DNA of 63,540 nt from Bacillota bacterium (GCA_023433615.1 JAEZCJ010000108.1:1-63540); one strand, 5' to 3'; shown: positions 1-8,241, counted from the first letter of the stretch. The notes: generated from the sequence alone by a model not told the origin. A program made the numbers and translations.

Positions 1-10
1 ATGCGTGTTC

Positions 11-247
11 TTAGAATGGAAGCCCCATCTCGAAAACCGTCCAATAGGTGAACCCCAAAAACGAAAGGATCATATATCCCCAGAACATAAGTATGTAGGT
101 GCGTTCGGAGAAGTTTAAGTATCCCAACAGGACGAACACGGCGGTTTGGAAGAAGAACAGTAATGACATCTCGATCATGTGTCCCGCGAATGCCATCAAT
201 GCGATTACCAACGTCCAAAAGCCGAGTACCCGAAACATACGTGCCAT
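11..247 (-). CDS. DUF2626 family small membrane protein (YqgY-like)
   Basis: A 78-residue hydrophobic protein of unknown function with about two to three membrane segments. The start of the family, MARMFRVLGFW, is placed at the codon ending at 247, with a purine-rich ribosome binding site (AGAGGGGGA) 7-8 nt before it; the upstream ATG at 295 would add 16 charged residues that the family lacks. Small Bacillales proteins with this N-terminus (B. subtilis YqgY type) are assigned to DUF2626. It is transcribed away from the rest of the window, and its 3' end lies at the window edge. No function is claimed. Confidence 0.8.
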   Translation of the reverse strand: MARMFRVLGFWTLVIALMAFAGHMIEMSLLFFFQTAVFVLLGYLNFSERTYILMFWGYMILSFLGFTYWTVFEMGLPF

Positions 248-519
248 GAATCCATCCCCCTCTCGCAGCCATTGCTCCATTTTTCTACAGACCATTATAA
301 CGTTACGGCTTGCCCGATGTAAACCTGAATACGTGACGAAATGGCAAACTTTTTGACGTTCTCCCGTCTATATCGTTCAGTATGCCCGATATCGCCCGCT
401 AGGATGTATGAGCCTTGCGAAAAATGGATATACATTTTAGTATCCGATAGATTCTATGAACTCTACCAAGAGCATAGTGATAAAGTAAGCGCCTAACATG
501 TTAGGAGGTAATGAATGGC
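248..519. other. Divergent intergenic region with no clear promoter
   Basis: 272 bases separate the divergent DUF2626 and rsfA genes. I see no clear sigma-A promoter. The segments around 346-365 and 424-450 resemble the AT-rich degenerate units seen at 6186-6370 (a T-rich TACATTTT/CTTTTTGAC core), so they may be relics of the same low-complexity intergenic repeat. Confidence 0.3.
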
Positions 520-1158
520 ATGACAGCAGTCAGACAAGATGCGTGGAGCCCAGACGACGATCTGATCCTCGCCGAAGTGACGCTTAGGCATATCCGCGAA
601 GGCAGCACCCAATTGGCGGCATTCGAAGAAGTGGGCGAACGGATCGGACGGACATCCGCTGCCTGCGGATTCCGTTGGAACAGCTGCGTACGCAAACGGT
701 ATGAGGAAGCGATTCAACTGGCGAAGCAGCAGCGTCAAAAAAGGAATTATATCAAGAAATCGAGCGCAACGTCGCAAGTATCTTCGATCGTATTGGATAG
801 CGAGGATCGGACGTTCCGCGGCGAAATCGTCGGCGAGGAAGCCTTGTCGATGGATGCGGTCATCCGATTCTTGCGCCAATGGCGCAATGCTTATCAGGAA
901 GTCAGCCGTCAGGTGAAAGCGCTCGAGAAGGAACTGAAAGAGAAGGACGAGGAGATGTTCGACCTTCGCGTCGAGAACGAGCGGCTGTCGCGTGAAGTGA
1001 ATAGCGCGCAGACCGATTACAGGGCAGTTAACGACGACTACAAGACGCTGATTCAGATTATGGATCGCGCACGCCGGCTGGCCGTGCTGGATGAGGAAGA
1101 AGAAGCTAAGCCGCGTTTCAAGATGGACGCGAACGGCAATTTGGAACGAATCGAATAA
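520..1158 (+). CDS. rsfA: RsfA family sporulation transcription factor
   Basis: A 212-residue DNA-binding protein of the RsfA family, known in B. subtilis as a prespore regulator that modulates SigF-dependent genes. The N-terminal Myb/SANT-like domain (about residues 5-65) carries the family signature RQDAWSPDDD, then EVGERIGRTSAACGFRWNS. Residues about 110-175 form a heptad-rich coiled coil, probably for dimerisation. The start at 520 is chosen over ATG 511 because AGGAGG at 503-508 is 11 nt before 520 but only 2 nt before 511. It stands alone upstream of the panE-like gene; the paralogue role (RsfA versus YlbO type) cannot be settled here. Confidence 0.85.
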   Translation: MTAVRQDAWSPDDDLILAEVTLRHIREGSTQLAAFEEVGERIGRTSAACGFRWNSCVRKRYEEAIQLAKQQRQKRNYIKKSSATSQVSSIVLDSEDRTFRGEIVGEEALSMDAVIRFLRQWRNAYQEVSRQVKALEKELKEKDEEMFDLRVENERLSREVNSAQTDYRAVNDDYKTLIQIMDRARRLAVLDEEEEAKPRFKMDANGNLERIE

Positions 1159-1310
1159 TGTCCCGGACAGGGAAGGCAGAAGGCATGCAGCGTTCGATCG
1201 TGAACGTGGCATGTCTTTTTTCGGCTTGCCGGCGGCAATGGGTCTAGCCTATGCATCCGTGCATGATACAATAAGAGGAAAAGAGGATGGCGATAGGAGG
1301 CGTGGGAGCC

Positions 1311-2279
1311 GTGCTGGACATCATTGGCGGAGGCGCGATCGGGCTGTCGATAGCGGCCAGGCTGGCCTTGAGCGGGACAAGCGTGCGCGTGTGGACAAGA
1401 ACGAGACAGCAGGCCGAACGAATCCGGCGCGAAGGCATCGCGTACGACACCGTGGAAGAACCGCTGCAGCATGCTGTCGCGAGCGTCGATGCCCGGCATA
1501 CAGAAGGGATACAGGATGAAGCGGATCTACTGGTGAATCCGGCGCGCTGGGTCCTGCTCGCGGTCAAGCAGACGGATGCGGCCGCTGCTGGCACGATCGC
1601 ATGCATTCGGAAGATAGCGGACAGGGGAACATCCGTTATCTGCCTGCAGAACGGAATCGGTCACATGGAGAAGCTGCGGAGCGCATGCCCGGGCATCGCT
1701 TTCCTGGAAGGCGTCACGACGGAAGGCGCGCTGCGGCTGGACGAGCGTTCCGTCAGGCTAACCGGATCCGGCCAGCTCTGGCTGGCAGAGGATGAGGGGG
1801 ACGCGCACGGCCCGGAGCGGCAAAAAATGTTGTTGGAATTGCTGCATAAAGCAGGAATAAAGTCCTTGGTGTCGAAAACCATCAAGGACCAGGTGTATGC
1901 GAAGCTGCTGGTCAACGCGGTTATTAATCCGCTGACAGCGCTATTCGGCGTGAAGAACGGTGAACTGCCGCAGGACGGAACCCGCTATCGGCTCATGCGC
2001 GGGCTCTACGAGGAATCGATCCGCGTGCTGAGCGCGGATGCCGATTATTCCCCGGCCGGCGGCGAATGGGAACGAATTCTGGACGTATGCAGGCTGACTG
2101 CTGCGAACACCTCATCGATGCTGGCTGACATACGGGCCGGAAGGCCGACGGAGATTGCGGCTATCAACGGCGGAATCGTCCGATTGGCGCAGCGGTACGA
2201 GATCAGTGCGCCGATGAACGAGGCCGCTGTCGCTTGGATAACGGCGCTTGAAGCGTACGGGACGGAGAGGGGCGGGTAG
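1311..2279 (+). CDS. panE: 2-dehydropantoate 2-reductase family protein (PanE-like)
   Basis: A 322-residue NADP-dependent ketopantoate reductase, which would reduce 2-dehydropantoate to pantoate for coenzyme A synthesis. The Rossmann motif IIGGGAIG sits at the very N-terminus. The conserved LAVKQTD and LQNGIG segments and a C-terminal helical domain with KLLVNAVINPLTAL (the catalytic-lysine region of the family) are visible. A GTG start at 1311 is preferred: AGGAGG at 1295-1300 is spaced 10 nt from it and it places the nucleotide-binding motif at residues 4-11, as usual. It lies 2 nt before the DUF3397 gene, then bshC, an order seen in Bacillales just upstream of mraZ. Several PanE-like paralogues exist in these organisms, so the physiological substrate is inferred. 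Confidence 0.82.
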   Translation: MLDIIGGGAIGLSIAARLALSGTSVRVWTRTRQQAERIRREGIAYDTVEEPLQHAVASVDARHTEGIQDEADLLVNPARWVLLAVKQTDAAAAGTIACIRKIADRGTSVICLQNGIGHMEKLRSACPGIAFLEGVTTEGALRLDERSVRLTGSGQLWLAEDEGDAHGPERQKMLLELLHKAGIKSLVSKTIKDQVYAKLLVNAVINPLTALFGVKNGELPQDGTRYRLMRGLYEESIRVLSADADYSPAGGEWERILDVCRLTAANTSSMLADIRAGRPTEIAAINGGIVRLAQRYEISAPMNEAAVAWITALEAYGTERGG

Positions 2280-2281
2280 AA

Positions 2282-2677
2282 GTGGGAGCGATCTGGGAGC
2301 TGTTCAAACAGCTGTATGCGTATATGGCGGTTGTGCCGATCGTACCGTTCTTGCTTGTGTATTTCGCCAGCTTGGCCTATTCCCGCGACAAGAAAAGAGC
2401 CATTCGATTGGCGATGGATATTACGACCGCGCTGCTCATCGGGATCGTCGCGGCATTGTTCAATGAGGTATTCGGCAGTTCGTTCGGCTTCTTCGCGATC
2501 GTCCTGATCCTGCTGCTGGGAGCGGGGCTGCTGGGGAATCTGCAGTACCGTTCGAAGGGCGAGGTCAACGTGAAGCGGCTTGCAAGGGCCGTGTGGCGGA
2601 TCGGATTCTTCATTATGGGTTTCTTCTACCTGCTGCTGATGGCGATCGGCGTCGGACAATCGTTCTGGCAAGCCTAA
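2282..2677 (+). CDS. DUF3397 family membrane protein
   Basis: A 131-residue integral membrane protein with about four hydrophobic helices (near residues 10-30, 45-62, 68-85 and 105-125) and a basic stretch (YRSKGEVNVKRLARA) between helices 3 and 4. It belongs to DUF3397, found between a panE-like gene and bshC in Bacillales. It starts with GTG 2 nt after the panE stop, so the two are probably co-transcribed and translationally coupled. A rho-independent terminator follows within 40 nt. Its function is unknown; a role in membrane or thiol biology would be only a guess from location. Confidence 0.7.
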   Translation: MGAIWELFKQLYAYMAVVPIVPFLLVYFASLAYSRDKKRAIRLAMDITTALLIGIVAALFNEVFGSSFGFFAIVLILLLGAGLLGNLQYRSKGEVNVKRLARAVWRIGFFIMGFFYLLLMAIGVGQSFWQA

Positions 2678-2691
2678 GAGAGTGCATTCCG

Positions 2692-2715
2692 AACCTCCCG
2701 AGGGAGGTTTTTTTT
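2692..2715 (+). terminator. Rho-independent terminator after DUF3397 gene
   Basis: A perfect 8-bp inverted repeat AACCTCCC / GGGAGGTT with a 2-nt centre, followed directly by six T residues. It separates the panE-DUF3397 unit from bshC, whose ribosome binding site begins 46 nt later. Confidence 0.85.
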
Positions 2716-2778
2716 GACGGCAATGATCGGTACTTGTTACAATCAAGTTACGGACGTATAAGGAGGGATGGCTGCAAC

Positions 2779-4443
2779 ATGTTAGTGGAAAGAATCGATC
2801 TGCCGCAGAGCCACCCTGTGACAGAAGCATACATGAATCAGTCGGATCCGGGTGTGGCTGAACTGTTCGGCAGTCATCCGGTTGATGCGGAGGCATGGCG
2901 GGAACGCATGGCATGGCTGGACGATAGCGCCGAACAGCGCGCAGATCGGAAACAGACAGCCGGCGTGCTGCGTAATTATAATGAACGTCTGGGCTTGACC
3001 CCTGCCATTGAGGCGAACCTGTCCGCGCTGGAGCAAGGCGCTTCGGTCATCGTGGGCGGTCAGCAAGCAGGGCTATTCACGGGTCCTGTCATGGTGATAC
3101 ATAAAGCAATCTCCATTATACAAGCTGCCCGCTGGGCAGAGGAAGCAACAGGCAAACGGGTAGTTCCGGTGTTCTGGATTGCCGGCGAGGACCACGACTG
3201 GGCAGAAGCGAACCATGCCGTTATCGTGCGCGGCGATGGCGGCCTGCACAAGATCGCAGTCGAGCGGGAGGAGTACCCGCGGACATCCGTGAGCCGCACG
3301 AAGTTGACTCCCGGCATCTGGCAGGCTGCGCTTCAAGAGCTGGCGGAGACGCTGCCGGATTCCGCTCATAAGGCAGCGCTGCTAGACGAACTGGAGGCGG
3401 CGATTCGGCGCTCCGACACGTTGTCCGGCCAATTCGCGGCCATGCTTGCATGCTTGTTCGCCGAAGAGGGCCTCGTCCTGATGGATGCGGACGATCCGAA
3501 TTTGCGCCGCATTGAGGGGCCGATGTTCGCCCGTTTGATCGAATCCGGCCAGCAGTTGGAGGAAGCCTATCGGGAGAATGGCGCCCGCCTGGAAGCGTTG
3601 GGTTATCCGCTTCAGGTCGAGAGCCAGCCGGATTGCGCCAATCTATTCGTGTTCCGAGATGAGCGGCTGCAGCCGGGCGCGGGTCGATTAGCAGGTGAAC
3701 GCGTGCTCATGTATCGGCGGGATGGTCGGTACGAAGACCGCAAGGGCACGCTGATCGTCGAGCGCGATAAGCTGCTGCAGCTTGCGGCAGAGACTCCCGA
3801 GCTGCTCAGCAATAACGTGCTGACGCGGCCGCTCATGCAGGATTATGTGCTGCCTGTATTGGCGACGGTGCTCGGTCCAGGGGAGATAGCGTATTGGGCG
3901 CAGACTTCGTATGCCTTCCGTGCGCTCGCTATGCGCATGCCGATCGTCTTGCCGCGCATGTCCTTCACGATGCTGGACGAGCCGCTCAAGAAGCGGATGG
4001 CAGCGTTCGATCTGACGCTGGACGACGTGAAGAGCCGCTTAGACGAACGGAAGGCGGCGTGGCTCGCGCAGCAGGGCGCAACCGATCTGGATGCGCGCTT
4101 TGAGGCGGCGGAACAAGGCTTCGCGGCGTTGTATCAGCCGCTGCTGGACGAACTGGCCGAACGGGACGGAGGGCTCGGGGCGTTGGGTCAGCGCAATCGT
4201 GAGCGCATTATCGAGCAGATTCGCTATCTGCAGCGCAAAACCCATGAAGCGCATCAGCTTCGCCATGAGGCCGATCTTCGCCTGTTCGACTACATCGCGG
4301 CCTGGCTGCAGCCGGACGGCAAGCCGCAGGAGCGGGTCATCAGCTGGGTATCGTTATGGAACCGCCACGGACGGCATTGGCTGGACAACTTGATGGCGAT
4401 ACCCTATGATCGACTAGGCGGTCACTATCTGGTCCACTTGTAG
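2779..4443 (+). CDS. bshC: Bacillithiol biosynthesis cysteine-adding enzyme BshC
   Basis: A 554-residue protein of the BshC family (YllA in B. subtilis), which adds L-cysteine to glucosaminyl-malate in the last step of bacillithiol synthesis. Features seen: the N-terminal GGQQAGLFTGP segment of the Rossmann-like nucleotide-binding core, VFWIAGEDHDWAEA, a long central coiled coil typical of BshC dimers (about residues 400-490), and the C-terminal KPQERVISW element. The ATG at 2779 has AGGAGGG at 2761-2767. The reading frame is open further upstream but runs through the terminator. The stop codon directly abuts the terminal stem of the repeat at 4445. Confidence 0.93.
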   Translation: MLVERIDLPQSHPVTEAYMNQSDPGVAELFGSHPVDAEAWRERMAWLDDSAEQRADRKQTAGVLRNYNERLGLTPAIEANLSALEQGASVIVGGQQAGLFTGPVMVIHKAISIIQAARWAEEATGKRVVPVFWIAGEDHDWAEANHAVIVRGDGGLHKIAVEREEYPRTSVSRTKLTPGIWQAALQELAETLPDSAHKAALLDELEAAIRRSDTLSGQFAAMLACLFAEEGLVLMDADDPNLRRIEGPMFARLIESGQQLEEAYRENGARLEALGYPLQVESQPDCANLFVFRDERLQPGAGRLAGERVLMYRRDGRYEDRKGTLIVERDKLLQLAAETPELLSNNVLTRPLMQDYVLPVLATVLGPGEIAYWAQTSYAFRALAMRMPIVLPRMSFTMLDEPLKKRMAAFDLTLDDVKSRLDERKAAWLAQQGATDLDARFEAAEQGFAALYQPLLDELAERDGGLGALGQRNRERIIEQIRYLQRKTHEAHQLRHEADLRLFDYIAAWLQPDGKPQERVISWVSLWNRHGRHWLDNLMAIPYDRLGGHYLVHL

Positions 4444-4444
4444 G

Positions 4445-4672
4445 GACCGGTTGTGATCGCGAAGCTATCTCGAGGGCATATTCGACGTCGAATCTTGAAC
4501 GCTGGCGCAATTTCCGGTGCTCACGTAGGTCTGCCTACAGCATATGCTTCCGATGTGCGTTTCCTACGGAAACGCTGGAGCTCCGCTCCTCAATTGCTAC
4601 CATCGTCTAACCTAAGCGTATGCTTCCGATGTGCGTTTCCTTCGGAAACGCTTGAGGCGTTGACAACCGGTC
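4445..4672 (-). repeat. Covarying intergenic repeat, copy 1 (long form, reverse orientation)
   Basis: A 228-nt element between bshC and ahcY, with terminal inverted repeat GACCGGTTGT / ACAACCGGTC. Conserved core blocks (on this strand) are the palindrome ATTCGACGTCGAAT, CTTGAACGCTGGCG, a GTAGG/CCTAC hairpin and CTACCATCGTC. An internal stem is formed by GCAATT at 4507-4512 and AATTGC at 4592-4597. Two inserts of a second module (containing GCGTTTCC..GGAAACGC and CATATGCTTCCGATG) lie at about 4540-4577 and 4617-4652. It begins within 2 nt of the bshC stop and ends 36 nt before the ahcY ribosome binding site. Confidence 0.85.
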
Positions 4673-4720
4673 TTTTTAAACTCGCATTACAAATAGCAAA
4701 GAACAATAGGAGGAATAAGT

Positions 4721-5983
4721 GTGAGCGTGCAAGAGAAGAGCATTGTGACCGATATGAGCTTGGCGCCTGAGGGCCATCTGAAGATCGATTGGGTAGCTGC
4801 GCATATGCCGGTGCTGAACCGGATTCGCGAGCAATTCGAGAAGGAACAGCCGTTCAAGGGTCTGCGCGTCGCGATCTCGCTTCATCTGGAAGCGAAAACG
4901 GCATATTTGGCTAAGGTTGTCGCGGCAGGCGGCGCAGAAGTGACGATTACGGGCAGCAATCCGCTGTCGACGCAGGACGACGTGTGCGCTGCGCTGGTCG
5001 AGGACGGCATTACGGTATTTGCCAAATATAATCCGGACCCGAAGGAATACAAGGAACTGCTCGTGAAGACGCTCGAGACGAAGCCGGACCTCATTATCGA
5101 CGACGGCGGCGACCTGGTGTCGATTCTGCATGCCGAGCGTCAGGATCTGCTGGCGAATGTACGCGGCGGAGCGGAAGAGACGACGACTGGTATCCTGCGC
5201 CTGAAGGCGATGGAGAAGGACGGTTCTCTCAAGTTCCCGATGGTCGCGGTGAACGATGCATTCTGTAAATACTTGTTCGACAATCGGTATGGCACGGGTC
5301 AATCGGTGTTCGACGGCATTAATCGGACGACGAATCTCGTCGTAGCAGGCAAGACGGTTGTCGTCGTCGGATACGGCTGGTGCGGCAAGGGCGTAGCGAT
5401 GCGCGCAAAAGGTCTCGGCGCGAACGTGATCGTAACCGAGATCGACGCGATTAAGGCAGTCGAAGCCTACATGGACGGTTTTGCCGTCATGCCGATGATC
5501 GAAGCCGCGAAGCGCGGCGATTTCTTCGTGACGGTAACGGGCAATCGCGACGTCATTCGCGGCGAGCACTATGCCGTAATGAAGAACGGCGCGATTCTGT
5601 CGAACGCGGGTCACTTCGACGTGGAAGTCAACAAGCCGGAGCTTGAGGCACTGTCCAATGGCAAGCGTACGGTACGCCGCAATATCGAAGAGTACCTGCT
5701 GAAGGACGGACGCAGCATTTATCTGCTCGCTGAAGGTCGCTTGGTCAACCTCGCGGCCGGCGACGGCCATCCGGCAGAGATTATGGACATGACGTTTGCC
5801 CTGCAAGCAATGTCGCTCAAATACGTGAACGACAACTACGAGTCGATCGGCAAGCATGTCGTGAACGTGCCTTACGAGCTTGACGAGCAAGTAGCGCGGT
5901 TCAAGCTGGAATCGCTCGGAACGGGAATCGACCGCCTGACGGACGAACAGAAGCAATACCTGGACAGCTGGCAGGAGCACTGA
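4721..5983 (+). CDS. ahcY: Adenosylhomocysteinase
   Basis: A 420-residue S-adenosyl-L-homocysteine hydrolase, which splits S-adenosylhomocysteine into adenosine and homocysteine in the methyl cycle. The substrate-domain motif HLEAKTAYLA, the catalytic region VNDAFCKYLFDNRYGTGQS, the NAD-binding motif VVVGYGWCGKG and the C-terminal lobe EIMDMTFALQA are all present. The length and the GYGWCGKG form match the shorter archaeal/Thermotoga-like class that lacks the eukaryotic insertion. The GTG start has AGGAGG 7 nt upstream. It appears to be monocistronic: repeat copy 1 lies before it and a strong terminator after it. B. subtilis uses the Pfs/LuxS route instead, so this gene separates the organism from it. 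Confidence 0.93.
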   Translation: MSVQEKSIVTDMSLAPEGHLKIDWVAAHMPVLNRIREQFEKEQPFKGLRVAISLHLEAKTAYLAKVVAAGGAEVTITGSNPLSTQDDVCAALVEDGITVFAKYNPDPKEYKELLVKTLETKPDLIIDDGGDLVSILHAERQDLLANVRGGAEETTTGILRLKAMEKDGSLKFPMVAVNDAFCKYLFDNRYGTGQSVFDGINRTTNLVVAGKTVVVVGYGWCGKGVAMRAKGLGANVIVTEIDAIKAVEAYMDGFAVMPMIEAAKRGDFFVTVTGNRDVIRGEHYAVMKNGAILSNAGHFDVEVNKPELEALSNGKRTVRRNIEEYLLKDGRSIYLLAEGRLVNLAAGDGHPAEIMDMTFALQAMSLKYVNDNYESIGKHVVNVPYELDEQVARFKLESLGTGIDRLTDEQKQYLDSWQEH

Positions 5984-6017
5984 TCGCCCGCGCTCCAACT
6001 GAATAGCGAGCACATGG

Positions 6018-6056
6018 ACCGCCCCGGACAGCAGACGCTGCCCGGGGCGGTTATTT
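6018..6056 (+). terminator. Terminator after ahcY
   Basis: A 10-bp GC-rich stem ACCGCCCCGG / CCGGGGCGGT with a 14-nt loop, followed by TATTT. Confidence 0.8.
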
Positions 6057-6185
6057 GTGTCACGTCATGAAATTGAAGGAGGTTGAGGGAGGTTGAGGCT
6101 GGCGCTGGATGTAAGCTGCGGGCTGCAGGGCGATAGACTGCAGAGGCTTCTTTCCGGAGGATTCAGTTCCGTCATGGCTTAAGGT

Positions 6186-6370
6186 CATTTTCTACAGCTA
6201 TTTTATCGTAAATCGCCGTTTCGAGAGAAATAGATGTATTTCCTACCACTATTCCTTGGTGTTTCGCGGAAATGTTCAATTGCCTGGAAATTAGTTGTAC
6301 TTTTTGACGCTATGAATGCCATGGCTATCAACCTGCCGAAATAAGTGTACATTTTGCAGTTATTTGATCG
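6186..6370. repeat. Degenerate AT-rich tandem repeat (about four units)
   Basis: Within the 700-nt non-coding stretch before mraZ, four related units start near 6186, 6237, 6298 and 6348 (intervals of about 50-61 nt). Each has a core like TACTTTTTGACGCTAT, often preceded by GAAATAG or AAATTAG. They are too diverged for exact boundaries. The only long open frames here look non-coding. Confidence 0.45.
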
Positions 6371-6528
6371 GGCCCCGTTAAGATGCGCCGATTGCGTGCG
6401 GTCTAACCACCCCTCCAGATCCCCGATGCATTGCCTCCGATCGTTCAAACATCTTCCCATCATCGTGCAGTCGCTTCTCCCACTAGCACCCACGTAGAAA
6501 GCTGTGCTCCGAGCAAACTTAGGGAACA

Positions 6529-6568
6529 TTCGACCCATTTTGCCTCCACACCCTCCACTTGTCCCCAC
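6529..6568 (-). promoter_or_regulatory. Upstream, inverted array of MraZ-like boxes
   Basis: Read on the - strand, four 10-nt units follow each other: GTGGGGACAA, GTGGAGGGTG, TGGAGGCAAA, ATGGGTCGAA. The first plus the start of the second (GTGGGGACAAGTGG) is an exact 14-nt match, in opposite orientation, to 6731-6744 in the proximal MraZ operator. No convincing gene is read from this array on the - strand. A second MraZ binding site that could allow looping is an inference. Confidence 0.5.
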
Positions 6569-6681
6569 CATGCGTTCCTAACGCCTTCCCGTTATCCACA
6601 AAGCCGCAACATATTTGGCTCCGTTTAGGCCCGTCTCTTGTTAATAACATAAAATATTTTTTTATAAAAATCGTGAATCAA

Positions 6682-6710
6682 GCAGGAATACTATTTTAGG
6701 TGGCGAATAA
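6682..6710 (+). promoter_or_regulatory. SigH-type promoter of the mraZ operon
   Basis: GCAGGAATA (6682-6690) and GGCGAATAA (6702-6710) are separated by 11 nt. Both match the Bacillus SigH consensus (RnAGGAwWW, N11-12, RnnGAATww) at every defined position, with spacing identical to spoVG. A sigma-A candidate (TTGTTA at 6638-6643, 17 nt, TTTATA at 6661-6666) lies just upstream. Confidence 0.6.
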
Positions 6711-6720
6711 TTCAAGCTGA

Positions 6721-6766
6721 GTGGTGAAAAGTGGGGACAAGTGGTGGATATGGGGGAAGGGGTGGA
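6721..6766 (+). promoter_or_regulatory. MraZ operator: 10-bp phased GTGG boxes
   Basis: Consecutive 10-nt blocks GTGGTGAAAA, GTGGGGACAA, GTGGTGGATA, TGGGGGAAGG, then GGTGGAG, lie between the predicted transcription start and the mraZ start codon. MraZ is known in other bacteria to bind direct repeats of TGGGN or AAAGTG type with 10-bp period in its own promoter region. Autoregulation of the dcw operon is therefore likely. Confidence 0.7.
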
Positions 6767-6774
6767 GCGGCCGT

Positions 6775-7212
6775 ATGTTCATGGGTGAATATCAACATAG
6801 CATCGATGACAAGGGCCGAATTATCGTTCCTGCCAAGTTCCGCGAACCGCTTGGCTCGCAGTTCATCGTCACACGCGGTCTAGATAACTGTCTGTTCGTC
6901 TATCCGACCAGCGAGTGGAGCGTGCTGGAGCAGAAGCTCAAGTCGCTGCCGCTCATGAAGTCGGATGCGCGCGCGTTCTCCCGGTTCTTCTTCTCCGGGG
7001 CGACGGAATGCGAGCTGGACAAACAGGGAAGGGTAAATTTGCCGAATCACTTGCGCGAATATGCCAAGTTAGATAAGGATTGCGTCGTCATCGGCGTATC
7101 CAACCGTGTGGAAGTGTGGAGCAAGGCGATCTGGGAAGGGTACTATCAGCAGTCCGAGGATACCTTCAACGAAATCGCCGAGAAGCTTGTGGACTTCGAT
7201 TTCAATTTCTGA
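6775..7212 (+). CDS. mraZ: Transcriptional regulator MraZ
   Basis: A 145-residue protein with two AbrB-like SpoVT/MraZ domains, each carrying the DxxGR signature: IDDKGRIIVPAKFR at the N-terminus and LDKQGRVNLPNHLR about residue 85. It forms ring-shaped oligomers that bind the repeats in front of its own gene and control the division/cell-wall cluster. The start MFMGEYQHS matches B. subtilis MraZ; an in-frame upstream extension would cover the operator. AAGGGGTGG precedes it. It is the first gene of the dcw cluster. Confidence 0.95.
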   Translation: MFMGEYQHSIDDKGRIIVPAKFREPLGSQFIVTRGLDNCLFVYPTSEWSVLEQKLKSLPLMKSDARAFSRFFFSGATECELDKQGRVNLPNHLREYAKLDKDCVVIGVSNRVEVWSKAIWEGYYQQSEDTFNEIAEKLVDFDFNF

Positions 7213-7259
7213 CGACGGTTGCCCGATTCGGAGATTAAGAATAGCCGGGAGGGCTGACA

Positions 7260-8216
7260 GTGTTTGAACATGTGACGGTATTGAAAGAGGAAGCGGTCGA
7301 CGGTCTGGCGATCAAGCCGGACGGCATCTACGTCGATTGCACGCTTGGCGGCGCGGGGCATAGCGAATTGATCGTATCGCGGCTCGGCGCAGGCGGCCGG
7401 CTGATCGCGTTCGATCAGGACGAATGGGCGCACGACAATGCGAAGCTCAGACTCAAAGACCACTTACATAAAGTAACGCTAATCAAGAGCAATTTTCGTC
7501 ATCTGGAAGCAGGGCTCCGCGAAGCCGGCGTGCCTATCGTTGACGGCGTGCCGCAGGTAGACGGCATCCTGTTCGATCTCGGCGTATCGAGCCCGCAGCT
7601 GGACGAGGCCGACCGGGGCTTCAGCTACAATCACGATGCGCCGCTCGACATGCGGATGGATCAGTCCGGCGAGCTGACAGCCGCGCAGATCGTGAACGAG
7701 TGGGACGAACGCGAAATTGCGCGAATCCTGGATAGGTACGGCGAAGAGAAATTCGCGCGCAGAATCGCCAAGACGATCGGCGAGGCGCGTAGCAAGCAGC
7801 CGGTCGCGACGACGGGCGAGCTGGCAGAGCTGGTCAAGGCCGGCATTCCCGCGGCCGCGCGACGTACGGGCGGACACCCTGCGAAGCGCTCGTTCCAAGC
7901 GCTGCGCATTGCCGTTAACGACGAGCTCGGCGCAGAGGAAGAAGCGCTCTACGCAAGCGTCCGTTGCCTGAAGCCTGGCGGACGCGCATCCGTCATTACG
8001 TTTCATTCTTTGGAAGACCGGATTTGCAAGCAAATTTTTGCGAAATTTGTTGAAAGATGCACATGTCCGCCGGACTTTCCGATGTGCGTGTGCGGCTCGA
8101 AGGGCGTCTTGAAGCTAGTGAACCGCAAGCCGATCGAGCCCGGACCGGAGGAGCTCGAACGCAATCCGCGTTCCCGATCCGCCAAGCTGCGCATCGCCGA
8201 GAAGCTGCAGCCGTAA
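7260..8216 (+). CDS. rsmH: 16S rRNA (cytosine(1402)-N(4))-methyltransferase RsmH
   Basis: A 318-residue SAM-dependent methyltransferase (MraW) that N4-methylates C1402 in the 16S rRNA decoding centre. Seen: the SAM motif VDCTLGGAGHSE (residues about 22-33), FDLGVSSPQLDEADRGFSY, the domain inserted in the middle, and FHSLEDRICKQIF near the C-terminus. GTG start, with GGGAGGG about 8 nt upstream. It lies 47 nt after mraZ, the universal dcw order. Confidence 0.95.
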   Translation: MFEHVTVLKEEAVDGLAIKPDGIYVDCTLGGAGHSELIVSRLGAGGRLIAFDQDEWAHDNAKLRLKDHLHKVTLIKSNFRHLEAGLREAGVPIVDGVPQVDGILFDLGVSSPQLDEADRGFSYNHDAPLDMRMDQSGELTAAQIVNEWDEREIARILDRYGEEKFARRIAKTIGEARSKQPVATTGELAELVKAGIPAAARRTGGHPAKRSFQALRIAVNDELGAEEEALYASVRCLKPGGRASVITFHSLEDRICKQIFAKFVERCTCPPDFPMCVCGSKGVLKLVNRKPIEPGPEELERNPRSRSAKLRIAEKLQP

Positions 8217-8241
8217 CGAACGATTATACCGAAAGAACAAA

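Noticed and set aside
4453..4770. A 105-codon + strand frame across repeat copy 1
   Set aside because: It is made of the repeat sequence itself, is not kept in the other copies, and overlaps the ahcY start.
4676..6013. A 445-codon open frame on the - strand opposite ahcY
   Set aside because: It mirrors ahcY codon by codon in a GC-rich gene, has no family-like motifs or ribosome binding site, and the + strand gene is fully conserved.
6203..6571. A 122-codon frame on the - strand in the mraZ upstream region
   Set aside because: Its composition is low-complexity and cysteine/serine-rich, it contains the degenerate repeat units and the inverted MraZ boxes, and no domain is recognisable.
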